Assembly (NCBI GenBank): GCA_022432975.1
Contig: CM039508.1
Location: 50,619,646-50,683,645 of the forward strand
Source: Begonia masoniana
Lineage: Eukaryota > Streptophyta > Magnoliopsida > Cucurbitales > Begoniaceae
DNA length: 64,000 bases
Direction: 5' to 3'
Of this stretch, positions 51,301-64,000 are shown one piece after another (positions within the stretch are counted from its first letter, which is position 1; each line of letters starts with the position of its first letter). The translations under genes were made by a program, and so were the position numbers. The notes below the pieces were generated by a model. It saw nothing but the letters and a program-made list of their open reading frames with translations. It was not told the origin of the DNA and did not search any database.

Positions 51301-54300
51301 CAAAAATGACAATGGATGATGAAACTAAAGAAATGGCATCACATAGCAATTTGCTCCACTTGCTAAAAGTAAAAGACCAAGACGGCAATATGTAGAACTG
51401 CTGCACGTTCCAGCATGCAGAGAGTATGCCAGCCCAAAAAATGGGTACAAGAAAATGGAATGAAATTTACGAGATAAATCATGCGATGCCATAAATAAAA
51501 ATGCTCACAATTGGACCATCATCACGACCATTGGCCCCAAGGAGTTGTGATCCAGGTCTATTGATTGCACGTACAAGCATCCCTGCATATCCATACACAT
51601 TTTTCAATTTAACATAACCAAGAAAAAAATTGTATTTATAAAGTATATGATCAGATTATTATTTACCAAAGAAAAAAGTACCATAGAGGAAAACAGGGGA
51701 ATCCAAAAAATACAGGAGAAAACCAATTTATCACATACCATTGACCTGTAGATCTGCGTACTGCGGCCACTGCATCCTAAAAGGTACCTTATCATTTATA
51801 AGCATACACCACGCCTAATTGCAGCCCAATTATCAGAATCAGCATACTTATATTTTCTTAGCCAGAACAGAGATAAAAAAGATAGCAAAAGCATCATCTC
51901 ATCAACCTGAACATCATATTCCTGTCTAGATAACAAGTCTTTATCTGCCCTCGTAAGTTGGAAAGTTTTCTCCAGGCTCTGTACTGGATTTGTACTGAAA
52001 TTACGCAAAGAAAAAAAAAGGAAGCACTAGTAAAACACATTCATATAGCAATATCATTTTGATTCCACAATCAAATTTTACGGCATACAATTCTTCCAGA
52101 AAAGACTTGGGTAGCAAAACATCAACTTAATCTTTTTTCTTCATGAGTAAAATCCAAACTAAATTATTCTATACTTTCCATAAATTTTAACATTGGCAAA
52201 TGAACTACCAAATCTAGTCAACAGACCTTTTAAAAAATCAACAACATTAAGAGTTTTAAGGGCAGTTACTGGAGAAGAAATGGTCCATGTTATTTTATTT
52301 CAGACCTTTCAATATTGTCTCGTTCAAAAGTAAAACAAATAATACTCTATTTCTTGTTTAACCACAAACACTCGTGACAGTTTAATGTCTGTTCTTGATA
52401 ATCATAGAAATAAATATTGTCTATTCAAAATTTAAACAAATAATATAGTCCATTTATTGTTTTACTGCAAATCAGTCGGTATAACACCACTCATGACAAT
52501 TTAATATCTGCACTTAATAATCTTCAAACTAAATAACTAAGCAATTTCATGGTAACTGGGAGAAAAAAAAAGCAGCAGCATGTTTTTGCTTTTCTAATAC
52601 AATACCTAAAAACTTGGGAGAAAAACTTAAGACTCGATATTATTTGGACAGAATTATCAAATCAATTATTCTTTTAACTTCTAATTCTTCCAACAATTAA
52701 GTAAATATCACAATCCCATCTGCTTACAACTGTTAGTTAAAAATGAGCAGGGGAAAAATAAAACTTTCATAAAATTAAGAAATAATTGGACGTACACTCA
52801 CCCATCCGTAGGGATATTAGTGGTAACTAACTTCACCGGGTATAGTGGATGCCCCATTGAAACCCAAAAACTGTATGAAAAAAAAATGTCATAAAACACT
52901 TGAAAAGGCAGCAATATTTAATCACATCAAACAACAAAATTAAGTCAAGGGAATCAAACTTGACAATTCAACTAAACAAAACATCAAAGTGATAAATTAT
53001 GAGTTAATGAACTCTAAAACTAGAAAAATAAAAAGGAAAATCCCCGCAAGTCAAGGTTTTAACACCATGACTATAGTGCAGGGACAATAATGAACCATCA
53101 CCACAATGAATAGAACACTATGGAAAATTATCATAAAATTATACGAGAAAGACAGTTTACGCAAACCAAAACAGATAAGATACATACGGGTCAGCTCGAT
53201 TGAGTCGACAGATTTCACAATAAAATATATCAGGAAATGGTGGGTGGCCTTCAGTAGGTTTCTCTGGAATTATAACACAACCAATATGTTGCCACACATG
53301 ACATCTTTGATCCTCACACTGCCAAGGAAAACAGCAGAAAACAAATGTCGGTGTTGATGATACTTTGCATGTAGGAGGAATAAATGCCCAAAATTTAAAC
53401 CAAAAGAAAAAAATAGGTAGCAAATAAGTGCACAACTGAGAATAGCATGGTACAAATACCTTAATCATTGAGTCTGTTTCCAAAGCACTTCCACAAAGAC
53501 AGCGAACCTTAACATCTGGTAGGAAGGGATCTTCAATTTCCCCTTTTAATTTAACATTACTGTCATCAGAGAGACCTGGTCCTTTTGAAGCTAAATCAGT
53601 GGCCCCAGGAACCTGCATTTTCCTGGCAGCAGAATAATATATTCATGATTCACTGAGAAGTGAGAAGTAAATATCAGGCAGATATAAAATTAAATCATTA
53701 CCAACAATGTCTAAACAGTAACATTTGAAATACAGTCAAATCATAGAAAAAATTATGGAAAACGGAGGGAGAGAAAGAGCAACGTTGTAGCAATTCAAGT
53801 TTTCCCAGTAAGTTAATGTATTAATTACAAACCTATATATGTCATCGACTAACTTTGCCACCTGGTCCTTTCCAACTGCATTTTTCTTTGTCCACATTTT
53901 TGAAACTGAAGAAAAAAATCATAACGAACTTCATAACTGCTCCAAAGCATGGCACTAGTGGCTTCTCACAATGAATCAAAAACTTGATGGAAAGATTTGA
54001 AAATAGATAAATAGAGCTCAACAAATCAGGTAGACATAAATTAGGAATCAATATTCTTTTATGTAAATTTGGTATCTCCCTGCTTAAGCTGCGATGGCAA
54101 GAAAGAAAAATATCTAATACTACTAAAAATACTACCAAAAAAAAAAAAAGAAATTTTTAGAGTATATCTCAAAACAAAAAGGACACTAAGTACATGATAA
54201 GCATTCGTGGTAATTGATGTTGCCACTATAAAGTTGATATAGGGGTTATATTGAGGGTTCAACAATGAAATAATCAGACAGAAAAAACATTTTTTTGAAG

Positions 54301-57300
54301 AATAAAGACGAATTTCAGCCACCTATGAACTAAATAATCACAGAAAAGATTACCTTGATCATCTGATAACCTGGCTAAAATCCTGTCAACAAGGTCCTGA
54401 CAAAATGACCGATCAAACAAAAATCACCTTCTCTGAAATTTAGCTCAAAAGAGAAGAAAATAAAAATATGAAATTATATAAAATTCCTAAATCACAGGAA
54501 AATTGTGATTACTGTATAAGACACGTATAATCAACATAGAAACCAAATCTAAATAAGTAAATCCAATACAAAATTCATACTTCAAAAAACTCACCTGCTT
54601 CTTTCCTTGCTTTGAAATACCTAATTGAGTAAGGACATCCTTGAGCTCTTTTATTCGGAAATACGCTAATTTTTCCTAAAAATAAAAATGTCAAGGTCAT
54701 AAAAATAGTTAGCTTATAACTCCTACATACAAACATCAGGGAGGGAAATTTTTTTACCAGAAATTGCAACCTAAGGTGCAAACCACAGCTTAAAGATAAA
54801 GTAAATATACAATATGTTGCAAAAGAGCAGGAATGACCAAGTTACTACACCATTCATAGAAGAATATATTTACAGAGCAGCAGGATTAAAATATTTTTTT
54901 TGCCAGAATAAATTAAGTCTATCAAAAACTGCTGGTAAAAAGTACAAACTACTGTTTCCACTAAAAGATAGCCCACTCACATCATAACTGATTTGACAAG
55001 CTATAAACACAATAGTAATCAAATTTACCTCACGAGTTTCTTAAACCATTGAAGATTTTGTGATATCAGAACAAGTTTCTCTTGAGCATAGAATATGTGA
55101 TATAACTACTGGCGTTATATGTTTCAGAATATTCGTTGAGTATCCTTTGTCCTAACCTATGAGAATATTCAAGTTGTTTTTTCCCTCACTCTCCATGTAC
55201 ATATATCTTGCATTAGCCAGCAAAAAAAAAAAAGCATGATAAAAAAAATACAGAAAACAATATATTGTTTAAACAGTGTCTAGCAAAACCATGACAAGTC
55301 CTTTTGATGGGCAGCAAACCCGACAGAACAAACCATGAGTCTGGAAACAATGCTAAGACTCAAAAAATATCCAAAAACTATCCACAAATCCCAAATCTAC
55401 AGATTCGGCATCCTGAATTTAATCTTCCTCAAGAACACTATACAACAATATTCAATACTTCATAATCAATAATCTCCTTCCCCTCACTAGATGCCTCTTA
55501 ATATAGACCATTAGCCTCCTCAAAAAATATTCCCCTACCAACATGTTTAAGTAAATCTGTCACTTCACATCAATAATTACCAATTTTGCCTCTAACTTTT
55601 TCTTTTATTATTTCACTCTCAGCCTTATTCCCCCCCCTTCAAGATCGACCTTATCCTCAAGTTCGTGAGTAAAAAGTTTGATCTTCACGACCTACGGCTT
55701 CTCCTTGATTGTCCCATGTCCCAAACAAAATAAAGTAGACCAGTCAGAAGTGAATAACCATGCACATTTGTTCATCTCTTCAAACCAACGAAGAAAAGTT
55801 GGTCGATGTTGTCAATTTAGATCGAGCTTCATATTTTTCAATATCTTTAGTTTATCTGAGGTCCATTTGTTGTTCATGGACAAATCTGCATTCCATTAGC
55901 GCAGATTGTTGGCCAATGACAAAATATCTATAATTCGTCTGTAGTCCATTTATTGTTCGTGGACAAATCTCCATTCCATTAGCGCAGATTGTTGGCCCAT
56001 GGCGAAATTCGGCATCTCCCCTTTAGGATTGGCCTCTTTCTCCAAAATCATGCAAAATAATTTCTAGCCCGACTCACCAAATGATCTAATTTCAACCCCA
56101 TAGAGAAACTCAAGTCCACCCATTTAAATATGGCTCCTCCTCCATAACCCAAACCATAACTTTGCATGATCAACCTAGTTAAAAATAACCTTCCCCGGTA
56201 AATTTTATAGCTCGAGCCAGGTAAAAATAACCCTGATCCTTTATCAATTTTCTAGCCCAACACAAAAATCATAAGAGATACCTTTAAGAAGTTGAACCCT
56301 AGCCACTGTCTTCACGCAATCATTTCCCAAGATGACGTTTTTCTCCTTGCACGACCAACACAAGCCCGACCTCCTGCGAGTCTTGCCTATGTTCCACCAC
56401 TCTTCCCTCAACATCAGATATCATTGGTCCGAGTGTCAGATGATTGGAATCAGAATCACAACAATCAACACTTATACTATTCAAAACAACATAGATCTAC
56501 AAATATCTTGGAAATTCGAGACTCCAAGCAATCTCCCCCTGACTCAGTCTAGAATTACTCTTATTACATATACAATTTTCTACCCCTATTAACTTCTATT
56601 AACATCCACTAGTTCCTATTAACTCCCACTAACTCCTATTAATTTTCACTAATTTTTTATCTGCTATTAGAAATAAATTTTATCATTAATTACACCCTAA
56701 AAAGATACATTGTTCTCAAGGTGAAAAAAAAAATAAAAAATAATTTTTTTTACATCTTCATCGCATGTCGTCACAATATCTTGATTTGAATTTCACCTTT
56801 CTTCCATACTTGAGCAAATAAGCTCCTTTATTGGGCACAATAATGGCATCCACAGCGCCAGCTGCATTTGACGAAAATAGAAAATTAAATGGGTTGTGAT
56901 TGAAATTAATTGGATTGCACTGCACTGTCCAATTAATTTCCAAGCACTGGGCCAACCCAATGACTTTGGGTTTCATCAACCATTTTCATCCACCCAAACT
57001 CCATGATCACTTAACCTAGCCAACTTCTTTTTCATTAGGGCTTCTAGACATTTATCTTCTAGCTATGTCCTTTCTCTTCCTTAAAATTTCTATCGACTCC
57101 ACCAGTGAACCGCTAAGAGAAAACATTGGCCGCTGCATAAGAACCAAAACCGATCAGAAAACACACCTGGCACGTCGAGCCTCGCCGTTGCAACCAATAA
57201 GTAGCTTTTCTCCAATTGTGAAGAAATCTCCAAAACATTCATACCCACGTCGCTTTTGCTCAGTAAAGACAAAACTCCCCTTAGAAATCTTTCCTGATCA

Positions 57301-59919
57301 ATTTGGGCTTTGATTACTCCACCATTTTTTCCTCCTTCAACTTCTAATTCAGCAACTCCCATGAATTTACCTTTTACCAATTTCTCAGGCTCATTCTCTT
57401 CAATTTTCTTGAAATTCTCCTTTAAAACCACCTTCTTGGTCACATCTTCTTTCTCGACTACCACCACGCCAGCCACCACCGGAGTTTCAGCAACCTTGAC
57501 AATCTTAGCATTCTTGGTCGAATTTTTTTCACATTTAAAAATACACTCTGATGTTGCCTTTGATGTCTTTCGATCCTGTTCTCCAAATGTTTTCTTAATA
57601 GGAATTTCAGTTTCTTCCCTTACGTTCTGCTGTTTAAAACTTCATTTCCTCCATCTTTCTCCCCTCAATTTTCTCCTCTCTGACTCTATTGTCTTTTTCT
57701 TTTGTTGAGTTGACGATAGTCTCATCTAGTTCATATTTAATATTTTGACAGCATTTTGATCTGTAATACTCAACATATCTTTTCTGCCACCATGTTGGCA
57801 ATCTATCATAGTTGATTCTGTTCTTGAAATGGCTGAATCTATCCAACAGGGTACTCCTCAGATCTCTCCATGAATAGAAAGGTGTTTGACTCTCCCATTG
57901 ATACCAATCTAGGGCAAAACCATCAAAACAATCAATCAACATCTCTACTTTCTCTTCATCGAACAATTTGTAAATGCTAAAATATCTCTCAATCTTAAAA
58001 ATCTATACCTTTTGTTCTTGACCAGAAAAAACAGGAACTTCGACTTTCTCTTCACCACACCATAAATTTTTTTTATCCATCATTTCCCCTGGGATTCGAT
58101 GCTTTGATCTCAATTGATAGAAATCTAAATCACAACAATCAACACTTATACTATTCAAAATAGCATAGAACTAAAAATGCCTTCAAAATTCGAGACTCCA
58201 AACAATCTCCCCCCTAGATTGACTCAGTCTAGAATTTCTCTTATTACACATACAATTTTCTACCCCTTTATATTCATATATTATTCTATTCATACTCTCC
58301 TATTGTACTAACTTCGCATAACTTTCACTAACTTTTATTAACCTCCACTAACTCCTATTAACTCTCACTAACTTCTTTTCTACTATTATAAATGAATTTT
58401 ATCATCAAATCGTGAAGGGCATGTTCAAATCCTCTTCTTGTTGTTGGCGATCAGGTCAAGCAACAACAGACTCTGTTGGTTGTTTCTCCAAAGTAGGTGG
58501 GGCGACATACCCTACCTTAAAGTTTCTTTGGTCAAAATGGTGATTCCTTATCTCCTTTGCACCTTTTGTTTTATCTGCATGGATGGAATAAGCAAGCATC
58601 TCTTCTCGAAGACGACCCTGCTTTTTGTCCTCTGCACGACCGAATAAGGAAGCGCCTCCACGTCCACTTCTTTTGAAAGTTTTCTCATGACTTCCTTTTC
58701 TTTTTTGCTTCCAAATGATCAAGTTGTCAATCCCGCTCATTATTTCAGCACTGCAAGTGGGAAAATCCAATCCCCCTTCACCTAAGGTTCAACCGAAACC
58801 CTTAACACCAATGTCAGTGTCGGCTAAACAAAGTCCCTTCCCTTGTTGTGTGTCGACCCTGTGCTACGAACCTCCTTGGAGGAAGGTCTGTAAGCCCCTT
58901 TCAACGACCTCAACTCTTCCAGTAATTTTGGCCAAAGACGGGGTGATTCCTCCATTCTGGATAACGCGGAAACATGATTTCTCAATCTTGATAACTTGAT
59001 CTTTACGCCAAACAAATTCTTCCCCGGCTTAACTATGTGATCCCCATTGGTTGTAGCTGCATCATTGGTTCTGATGCCGTTGATGCATAGCGAACCCGAG
59101 AGAGCAAACCACGAGTGTAGCTACAATGCCAAGACTCAAAAAATATCATTAAACTAACCACGAATCTAGAAACCTACAGATTTTGAACCCTAAATCTAAT
59201 CTCCCTCAACAACAATATGCAACAATATTCAATACTCAATTATCAATAATCTCATTACCCTCACTACACGTCTCTTAATATATACCATTAGTCTCCTCAC
59301 AAAATATTCCCCTACCAAGATGTTTAACTAAATCTTCCACATCACTGCAATAAATTCGCACTTTGCCCGTAACTTCTTTCTGTATTATTCACTCAACATC
59401 CTTGTATTTGAACGATACTAAGGATGCAAACTGTATCTTTAAATATCAGATTGAATGACATGTTAGAATAATACATCAAAACAAATTATCAACTGTGGCA
59501 TGTGTGAACTCCCTAAAATTACAATGACAATTCCATTGGCCAACAAAACAAGAGTTAAACTCTCTTGGTTGAGAGAAATATTTCACTTTTCTAGCAACTC
59601 CCATTTTGACTTGTTTCATATTACAATTAGTGGGGTAAAATTGCGTACAAACAGAAACTAATTTAAAGCACCTGGAAAACTACGTGACAATTTCTTTCAT
59701 ATACAGACAGTACCCATCTATAGAAGCAATAAATATAAGATTAAGCGCATGAAAACACTCACAGATATGCTGATCACACAAAAAACTATTTACTGAACTA
59801 AAAATTCAAATCTCTAACACAAAAAAAAAAGGAACGGAGAAAAAAATACGCAAAGAGATAAACAGAAACTCACGGCAAAGGAACATCGTATGTACCTTAC
59901 AACTAGCTACCAAATCCAT
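48358..59919 (-). CDS. SIZ1: E3 SUMO-protein ligase SIZ1
   Basis: Nuclear PIAS-type SUMO ligase controlling phosphate, temperature, immunity and flowering responses in plants. Sixteen coding exons: 59896-59919, 54595-54675, 54354-54396, 53833-53905, 53460-53622, 53188-53318, 52802-52870, 51907-51994, 51739-51814, 51509-51582, 51190-51297, 50840-51001, 50290-50394, 50122-50202, 48829-50032 and 48358-48497; 873 residues, all GT-AG and in phase. Domains in order: SAP (about 10-45), PHD finger (C-L-C-G ... [11 protein letters not shown] ... C-E-I-C, about 113-170), PINIT (about 175-340), SP-RING (C-A-H-M-V-C, then C-P-I-C, about 365-426), and a SUMO-interacting motif [10 protein letters not shown] near 600. 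The first exon encodes only M-D-L-V-A-S-C-K. Intron 1 is 5220 bp and hosts nested LTR elements. A 5' UTR intron acceptor lies nine bases upstream of the ATG (59929-59930). Confidence 0.97.
50460..50551. repeat. Perfect 46-bp tandem duplication in SIZ1 intron 12
   Basis: The unit starting 'agcacttgaaatcacaatc' occupies 50460-50505 and is repeated without change at 50506-50551. Confidence 0.92.
55299..59403 (-). mobile_element. Outer LTR retroelement in SIZ1 intron 1 (non-autonomous)
   Basis: LTRs of about 318 bp lie at 55304-55621 and 59080-59398; both open ttgatg and share long blocks ('caagactcaaaaaatat' type, 'attcccctacca'). A possible 5-bp target duplication 'tcctt' sits at 55299-55303 and 59399-59403. 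On the minus strand a degenerate PBS ('ggcatcagaacca', about 59066-59079) follows the right LTR, and a polypurine tract ('gaaggggggggaa', about 55627-55641) precedes the left LTR, fixing the orientation. The interior has only short gag-like frames (58456-58770, 58824-59015) and no pol. An 82-bp tandem repeat (about 55857-56002) lies inside. The inner element is inserted in it. Confidence 0.8.
56441..58407 (-). mobile_element. Inner LTR retroelement nested in the outer one (gag only)
   Basis: LTR-like copies at 56441-56688 and 58115-58407 both begin 'tgat[t/a]g' and share 'cacaacaatcaacacttatac' type blocks. Next to the right copy, the minus strand reads 'gagatcaaagcatcgaatc' (58088-58112), a decayed tRNA-Met PBS. 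The interior carries a Ty3-type retrotransposon gag core on the minus strand (57634-57966: [12 protein letters not shown] ... L-L-D-R-F). No RT, integrase or RNase H was found, so it is non-autonomous or deleted. A clear target duplication was not found. Confidence 0.75.
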
Positions 59920-61831
59920 TTGTCACCCCTGCAAATGAAGTCCGATATCGAGATTACTCTATAACCAAGGGAACATATAATCAGCAACCTGGTACGCGCC
60001 AGCAGTGCATGTGACTTCAATAGACTAATCGATCTAATAAAAGCAACATGAAAAGCAAAAGCGAAACCAATCAGATTCCAATACGAGCAACAAGAAAAAA
60101 AGTCACAATTAGAATAACAAATTCAATAGAAAAATCAAAACCCTAAGCCTCAAAGATTACACACAGACCACGCGAAATGTCCTTCTGCGCGAAGAAATTG
60201 AACGCTGCGTAGCTGAATAAGGCTTCGTTTACTCAAGCCGTTTCTCAATTGGCGCTGTTCTTCTACTGTTGGCTCTTTTTGACCGAGGACCCAACCAGAA
60301 CCAATCTCCCCCAATAACAATGTTCGGACCTATCGCTGATTATCCAATCCGGTTTTTCGACGGCTGATAGTTCCGGGCTGCGTTTCCCTGTGCTCAAACG
60401 TAAGTGTAATCCTCTGTTCTTCTTGTCAAAACCGTTGATTTGTTTACATTGCGTATATTAACGGTTTAAAAGGAGCTAATCACGTCAAACACGACGCTCC
60501 TCATTTTTCAACTTCTATGACTCTCTTTTCAAATATAAATGTAATAATTATATCATTAATGTGACACATTAAAAATGATTAAATACATTTTAAACCACTA
60601 ATCATGTTTATCAAAACAAACTTTAAATTTTTTTCGATAAAATAAACACCGCAGGTCCCCGTTTCGCGATTGATGAGTCCCCATTCCGTCGAAAAAAAGG
60701 AAGGGGGCTCGTGTAATATTTGTGGTTCCCCGCTCAAATTAGAGCACTATGCGGAGACCCGCTCTCACTTAACCGATTTACATCAGGGCAAAAAATGTCA
60801 CGAAATGGACAGCGACTCACGACTAGAGAGCAATGGCGGTCGGAATAGGTGCTCTATGCACCAATTTGAGAGGTTGAAATGTGACCGGAAACAGAAAATA
60901 TAATGAGTCATTTTTTCGCAAGAGGGGGGACAGGTGGAGAGTGTCCTCTTCGAAAGCGGATCCCCATTCTCGTATTGTTAAGTGAGAACATGACCCGCTC
61001 TAGAAGAACGAGTCCCCACATGGTGCCTTAATTGGAGAGAGGACTCACAAATATTACAAGAGTCCCTGCTCCTTTTTTTTTTTTAAGAAACAAAGACTTG
61101 TTCTTCGCGAAATGGAGACCTACCGGAGTTTATTTTGTTAAAAAAAATTGGGATTTGTTTTGTTAAGATACTCATATTTCTTATTTCGTGATTTAAAATG
61201 GATTTAACAAAAAAAATCATGTTTATACAAAAGTAATTTTAATAAATTCTTTATTTGTTTATTAAATTATTTATTTTCAAATGAAAAAAATAATAACGTG
61301 GTATAAATAAAAAAAAATAATCTTAATTTCACACTCTAAAATTAAATGTCCCTAGTTAATTAATATAATAATCAATATCAATTATAAATAATTAAAATAA
61401 ATCATAATTGCATCAATAGATGATTGCACACGTTATGAGATAAGATTAGAGTGTAGAATTAAATAGTAACTTAACGTTACTCTCCACTGGCATTTGAAGA
61501 TTATCGTCAGCGAAAAATTAGCATGGTCCCACATTTCATGCACATAGTAACGAGTTGGGCTAGAAAAAATGTGCATTATTGAAGGCTCGCTTTGTAGCTT
61601 TATTTATTTATTTATTTATTTTAAGAGTAATTAATAGAATTTTTTTTTTTGTAAGAAGCCCAATAATGGTTAAGTAGGCTTCCTCTTGGGCTACGTCTTG
61701 GGCTTGGGCTTGACCCGAAATGTTGCTGTCGACGAGTTTCGACCCGAGGCATTTCTTGAGCGAAAGGAAAGCTAAAGTTCTGTCGTTCTTAAGCTTTGAG
61801 ATCGTTGTTTTCTACTTCTTCTCTCCACTGG
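59920..61831. other. Divergent intergenic region between SIZ1 and PBG1
   Basis: Contains the SIZ1 leader and promoter (about 59920-60450), a fold-back element (60570-61225), AT-rich sequence, and the promoter and first untranslated exon of the proteasome gene (about 61690-61831). No other gene seen. Confidence 0.45.
60570..61225. repeat. Fold-back element with AT-rich arms and GC-rich core upstream of SIZ1
   Basis: Left arm 'aaatacattttaaaccac...caaaacaaactttaaattttt...aaaataaac' (60584-60652) pairs with the reverse complement of the right arm (about 61105-61220, 'aaatccattttaaatcac...aacaaaacaaatcccaattttt...aaaataaac'). The core is rich in 'tccccatt', 'gagtcccc' and 'ttcgcga' words. No transposase. 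Confidence 0.78.
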
Positions 61832-61991
61832 GTAAACTCTTCTCGCTGCTAATCGACCAAATACGGATGTGGGTTTCTTCGTTTCTTATGGAAAATTATT
61901 GTTTTCACCTTTGTTTTGTAGAATGTATCTTGCACTGGAGTAGTTTGGTTCCTCATCTTTTATTTTACTTTTCCTTTCCGTTTCATTGTAG
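61832..61991 (+). other. Putative 5' UTR intron of PBG1
   Basis: GT donor after 'ccactgg' (61832) and acceptor 'ttcattgtag' (61991) place the initiating ATG four bases into the next exon. The upstream in-frame ORF at 61720 is not needed for the proteasome protein. Confidence 0.55.
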
Positions 61992-61994
61992 TTG

Positions 61995-63735
61995 ATGGAT
62001 TCCAACCAAGCCAAACACTGCCTTCTTTACTCGGAAGCTGCTTCAGAAAGAACTCTGTACAATCCTATCTCGACTCCTTCAGTTTGTTTTCTGGTTCATA
62101 TTTTGGCGTTTGGGATGTTAATGTATCAATTTAATGGATTCTGTGATGTTGGGATATTAGTATTGGGTTCTTAGTTGTATTTGAGTGATGAAATGTGTCA
62201 TGATATTGGCCGAATTCAAATATTTATCAGTTGTTGGTATTTATATTAAAGCTAGACAGATAGATAAATAGATAGATATTTTAGTTTGAAGATATCTTTT
62301 CAAGTTTTAAAATAACCAACTATATCTGTCGGGGCCTGAGTTTTTGAAAGGAGATGAGATGGAGGAAGAAGATATGATTAGGACGCGAAGTTTCTTCAAA
62401 GCTAGTTTCTCTTTCTCTTTCTCTATCTCCTTTTAGTTATCTTAGATTGAATTTGTAGCAAGTAGATTATTATCAGTAAAAGTGAGTTTGACCATTATTT
62501 GTTTATTGCGAGGCATAAATTTATCATTACGACTTCGAAAATCGTGATAAAATAGAGGAAAAGGTGAAACTTTGTTAAACATTTGCTGGAGTTCTTATGT
62601 CTTTTTAATGATGAATAGGAATCCATATGTGACTGGAACATCAGTGGTGGCTCTCAAATACAAGGATGGAATACTAATGGCGGCTGATATGGGAGGTTAC
62701 ACTCTTCCTTATTTTCACCATTTCTTATTTCCTCTGCTTTTTCAATTGTAGTTTCAAGACTTAAATTACATGCATCTACACTGTTTGGTTGTTGGTAAAA
62801 CTTGAAATATTCTCAAGACCTTACCCATTTTTTCAATTCTCATTATGATATTTAGATGAATTTTAAAGGGTATCGCCTTAACTATTGCAAATTTGACTGT
62901 TACCTAAATTACTTCAACACATACCAACCTTAAACTAGTTTTTGAATATCTTTGTCAAGATGTTGTTATCCGATATATGCAATGAAGAAAGATTTCTATT
63001 CATTAGTCTTGTTAGCATATTAGTCAAGAAAACTAAATAGAGAGAGAAAACGGGCAGAGAATGATATCTGTTGTGATTGTATATTCCGACATACCTTTAA
63101 TAATACAAAGAGCAGCTATTTATAGATTACTTACGTCAGCACTCTATAGAGTAAACCGTTGATTGGACAAACTATAACAAACAAAATATTCACAGAATGT
63201 GCATGGGTAGGCTTGACAATATTGTTATTGTCTATTCTCTTTACTTTTTCCCTTAAAAGTATTTCAGCATTAGAATTGGCTTTTGAATTTTCTCAAAGAT
63301 TGAGAGTTAGACAATATTATTAGAGAGCGTATGCTGAATTTTAAAGTTCTTTAACAGGTTCTTATGGGTCTACCTTGAGATATAAGTGCGTGGAGCGAAT
63401 CAAGCCTATTGGAAAGCACTCTCTTTTAGGAGCAAGTGGAGAAATAAGTGATTTTCAGGAAGCTATTGCGCTACCTTGACGAACTTGTGTACTCCTTTCA
63501 ACTCATTCTTTTTCAACTTTGCTTCCTTTTTCTTTCCTTGGTAGTTGCTCACTATTATGAATCGAATAATTACAGCTTGTATGACAACATGTGGGACGAT
63601 GGGAATTCGTTAGGCCCGAAAGAGGTCCATAACTATTTAACCAGGGTGATGTATAATCGGCGGAACAAATTTAATCCTTTGTGGAACTCACTTGTTCTTG
63701 GCGGAGTAAAGAACGGACAAAAATATCTTGGCTCT
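61995..63735 (+). CDS. PBG1: 20S proteasome subunit beta-7 (PBG1/PSMB4 type), 5' part with a one-base frameshift
   Basis: Non-catalytic beta ring subunit of the 20S core. Coding exons in the window: 61995-62056, 62619-62695, 63358-63488 and 63576-63735; the rest lies beyond the right edge (donor gtaagc at 63736). Diagnostic words: N-P-Y-V-T-G-T-S-V-V-A (exon 2), D-M-G-G-S-Y-G-S-T-L-R-Y, S-G-E-I-S-D-F-Q (exon 3), R-Y-L-D-E-L, and N-M-W-D-D-G-N-S-L-G-P-K (exon 4). Exon 1 must end at 62056 (ACTCT|gtacaa) to join exon 2 in phase. Exon 3 is 131 nt where 130 are needed: one extra base lies between the D-F-Q-E and R-Y-L-D-E-L codons (about 63460-63466), so the frame as given stops after a few codons. 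Whether this is an assembly error or a real lesion is open. Confidence 0.92.
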
Positions 63736-64000
63736 GTAAGCATGAACTCTCGATAGATAAATTGCTAACGATCTCAAAAGTTTAAGCTTGTTGGTGTAGA
63801 ATAATTTAATTATTTATACATTTTCTTGATATTTTCCCTTACATATTAGCTAATTTCTTTTTATTGGTCATTTACGTGTGGATTTTTTTTAAATGAGGTT
63901 AATTTTGATTATGTTGATATTCGAATTTGGGATACTTATCTCAGATACTATGATAAATTACCAACATCCCAAAAGTTTAAAGCTATTTTCTTAACATTTC
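63736..64000 (+). other. PBG1 intron 4 (incomplete)
   Basis: AT-rich sequence after the exon 4 donor; the next exon is not reached before the window ends. Confidence 0.7.

Noticed and set aside
63448..63756. Continuous 102-codon frame in the proteasome gene
   Set aside because: It reads through an intron (63489-63575) by chance; the exons on both sides are those of beta-7.

Overview
The window is nuclear DNA of a flowering plant, most likely a eudicot. It has many-exon genes with AT-rich introns, a plastid MEP-pathway enzyme with an apparent transit peptide, two MLO genes, an IDD zinc finger, a plant SIZ1, an arabinogalactan-like protein, and Ty1/copia, TRIM and hAT relics. The species cannot be named from the sequence.

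Layout from left to right. The 3' part of a protein disulfide isomerase (+) runs to 1890. A small copia scrap follows, then a membrane-anchored arabinogalactan-like protein (+, 3209-3694). HDS/IspG (-, 4077-8967, 19 coding exons) carries a one-base frameshift and has exactly 500 T in its 5' leader. A WDR20-like WD40 protein (-, 10704-14506) comes next, then a fasciclin-like AGP pseudogene (15538-16003) cut off by a decayed copia element, and a large fold-back repeat (18224-19334). An IDD C2H2 transcription factor (-, 20421-22409) and Sec61-beta (-, 25748-26068) follow. Two MLO genes stand head to head: a clade-V-like one (-, 26315-30372) and a divergent one (+, 35728-40435). A hAT non-autonomous element and a fold-back element lie between them. 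Then come a TMEM209/cytochrome-b561-N membrane protein (+, 41900-45857), tRNA-Lys(CUU) (46883-46955), and SIZ1 (-, 48358-59919), whose 5.2-kb first intron holds two nested LTR elements. The 5' part of proteasome subunit beta-7/PBG1 (+, from 61995) is next and runs off the right edge; it also has a one-base frameshift.

Most genes are unrelated housekeeping or regulatory loci. There is no operon-like system. The functional themes present are ER folding and translocation (PDI, Sec61-beta), plastid isoprenoid synthesis (HDS), ubiquitin/SUMO/proteasome (WDR20-like, SIZ1, beta-7) and the MLO pair.

The most notable observations are these. Five of about 90 introns that I could place are GC-AG. Two simple-sequence tracts of exactly 500 nt are each flanked by a perfect duplication of neighbouring sequence, which suggests an assembly seam. 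Two single-base frameshifts sit in otherwise intact conserved genes. A recurrent class of fold-back elements combines AT-rich arms sharing a motif with a GC-rich core that differs at each locus.
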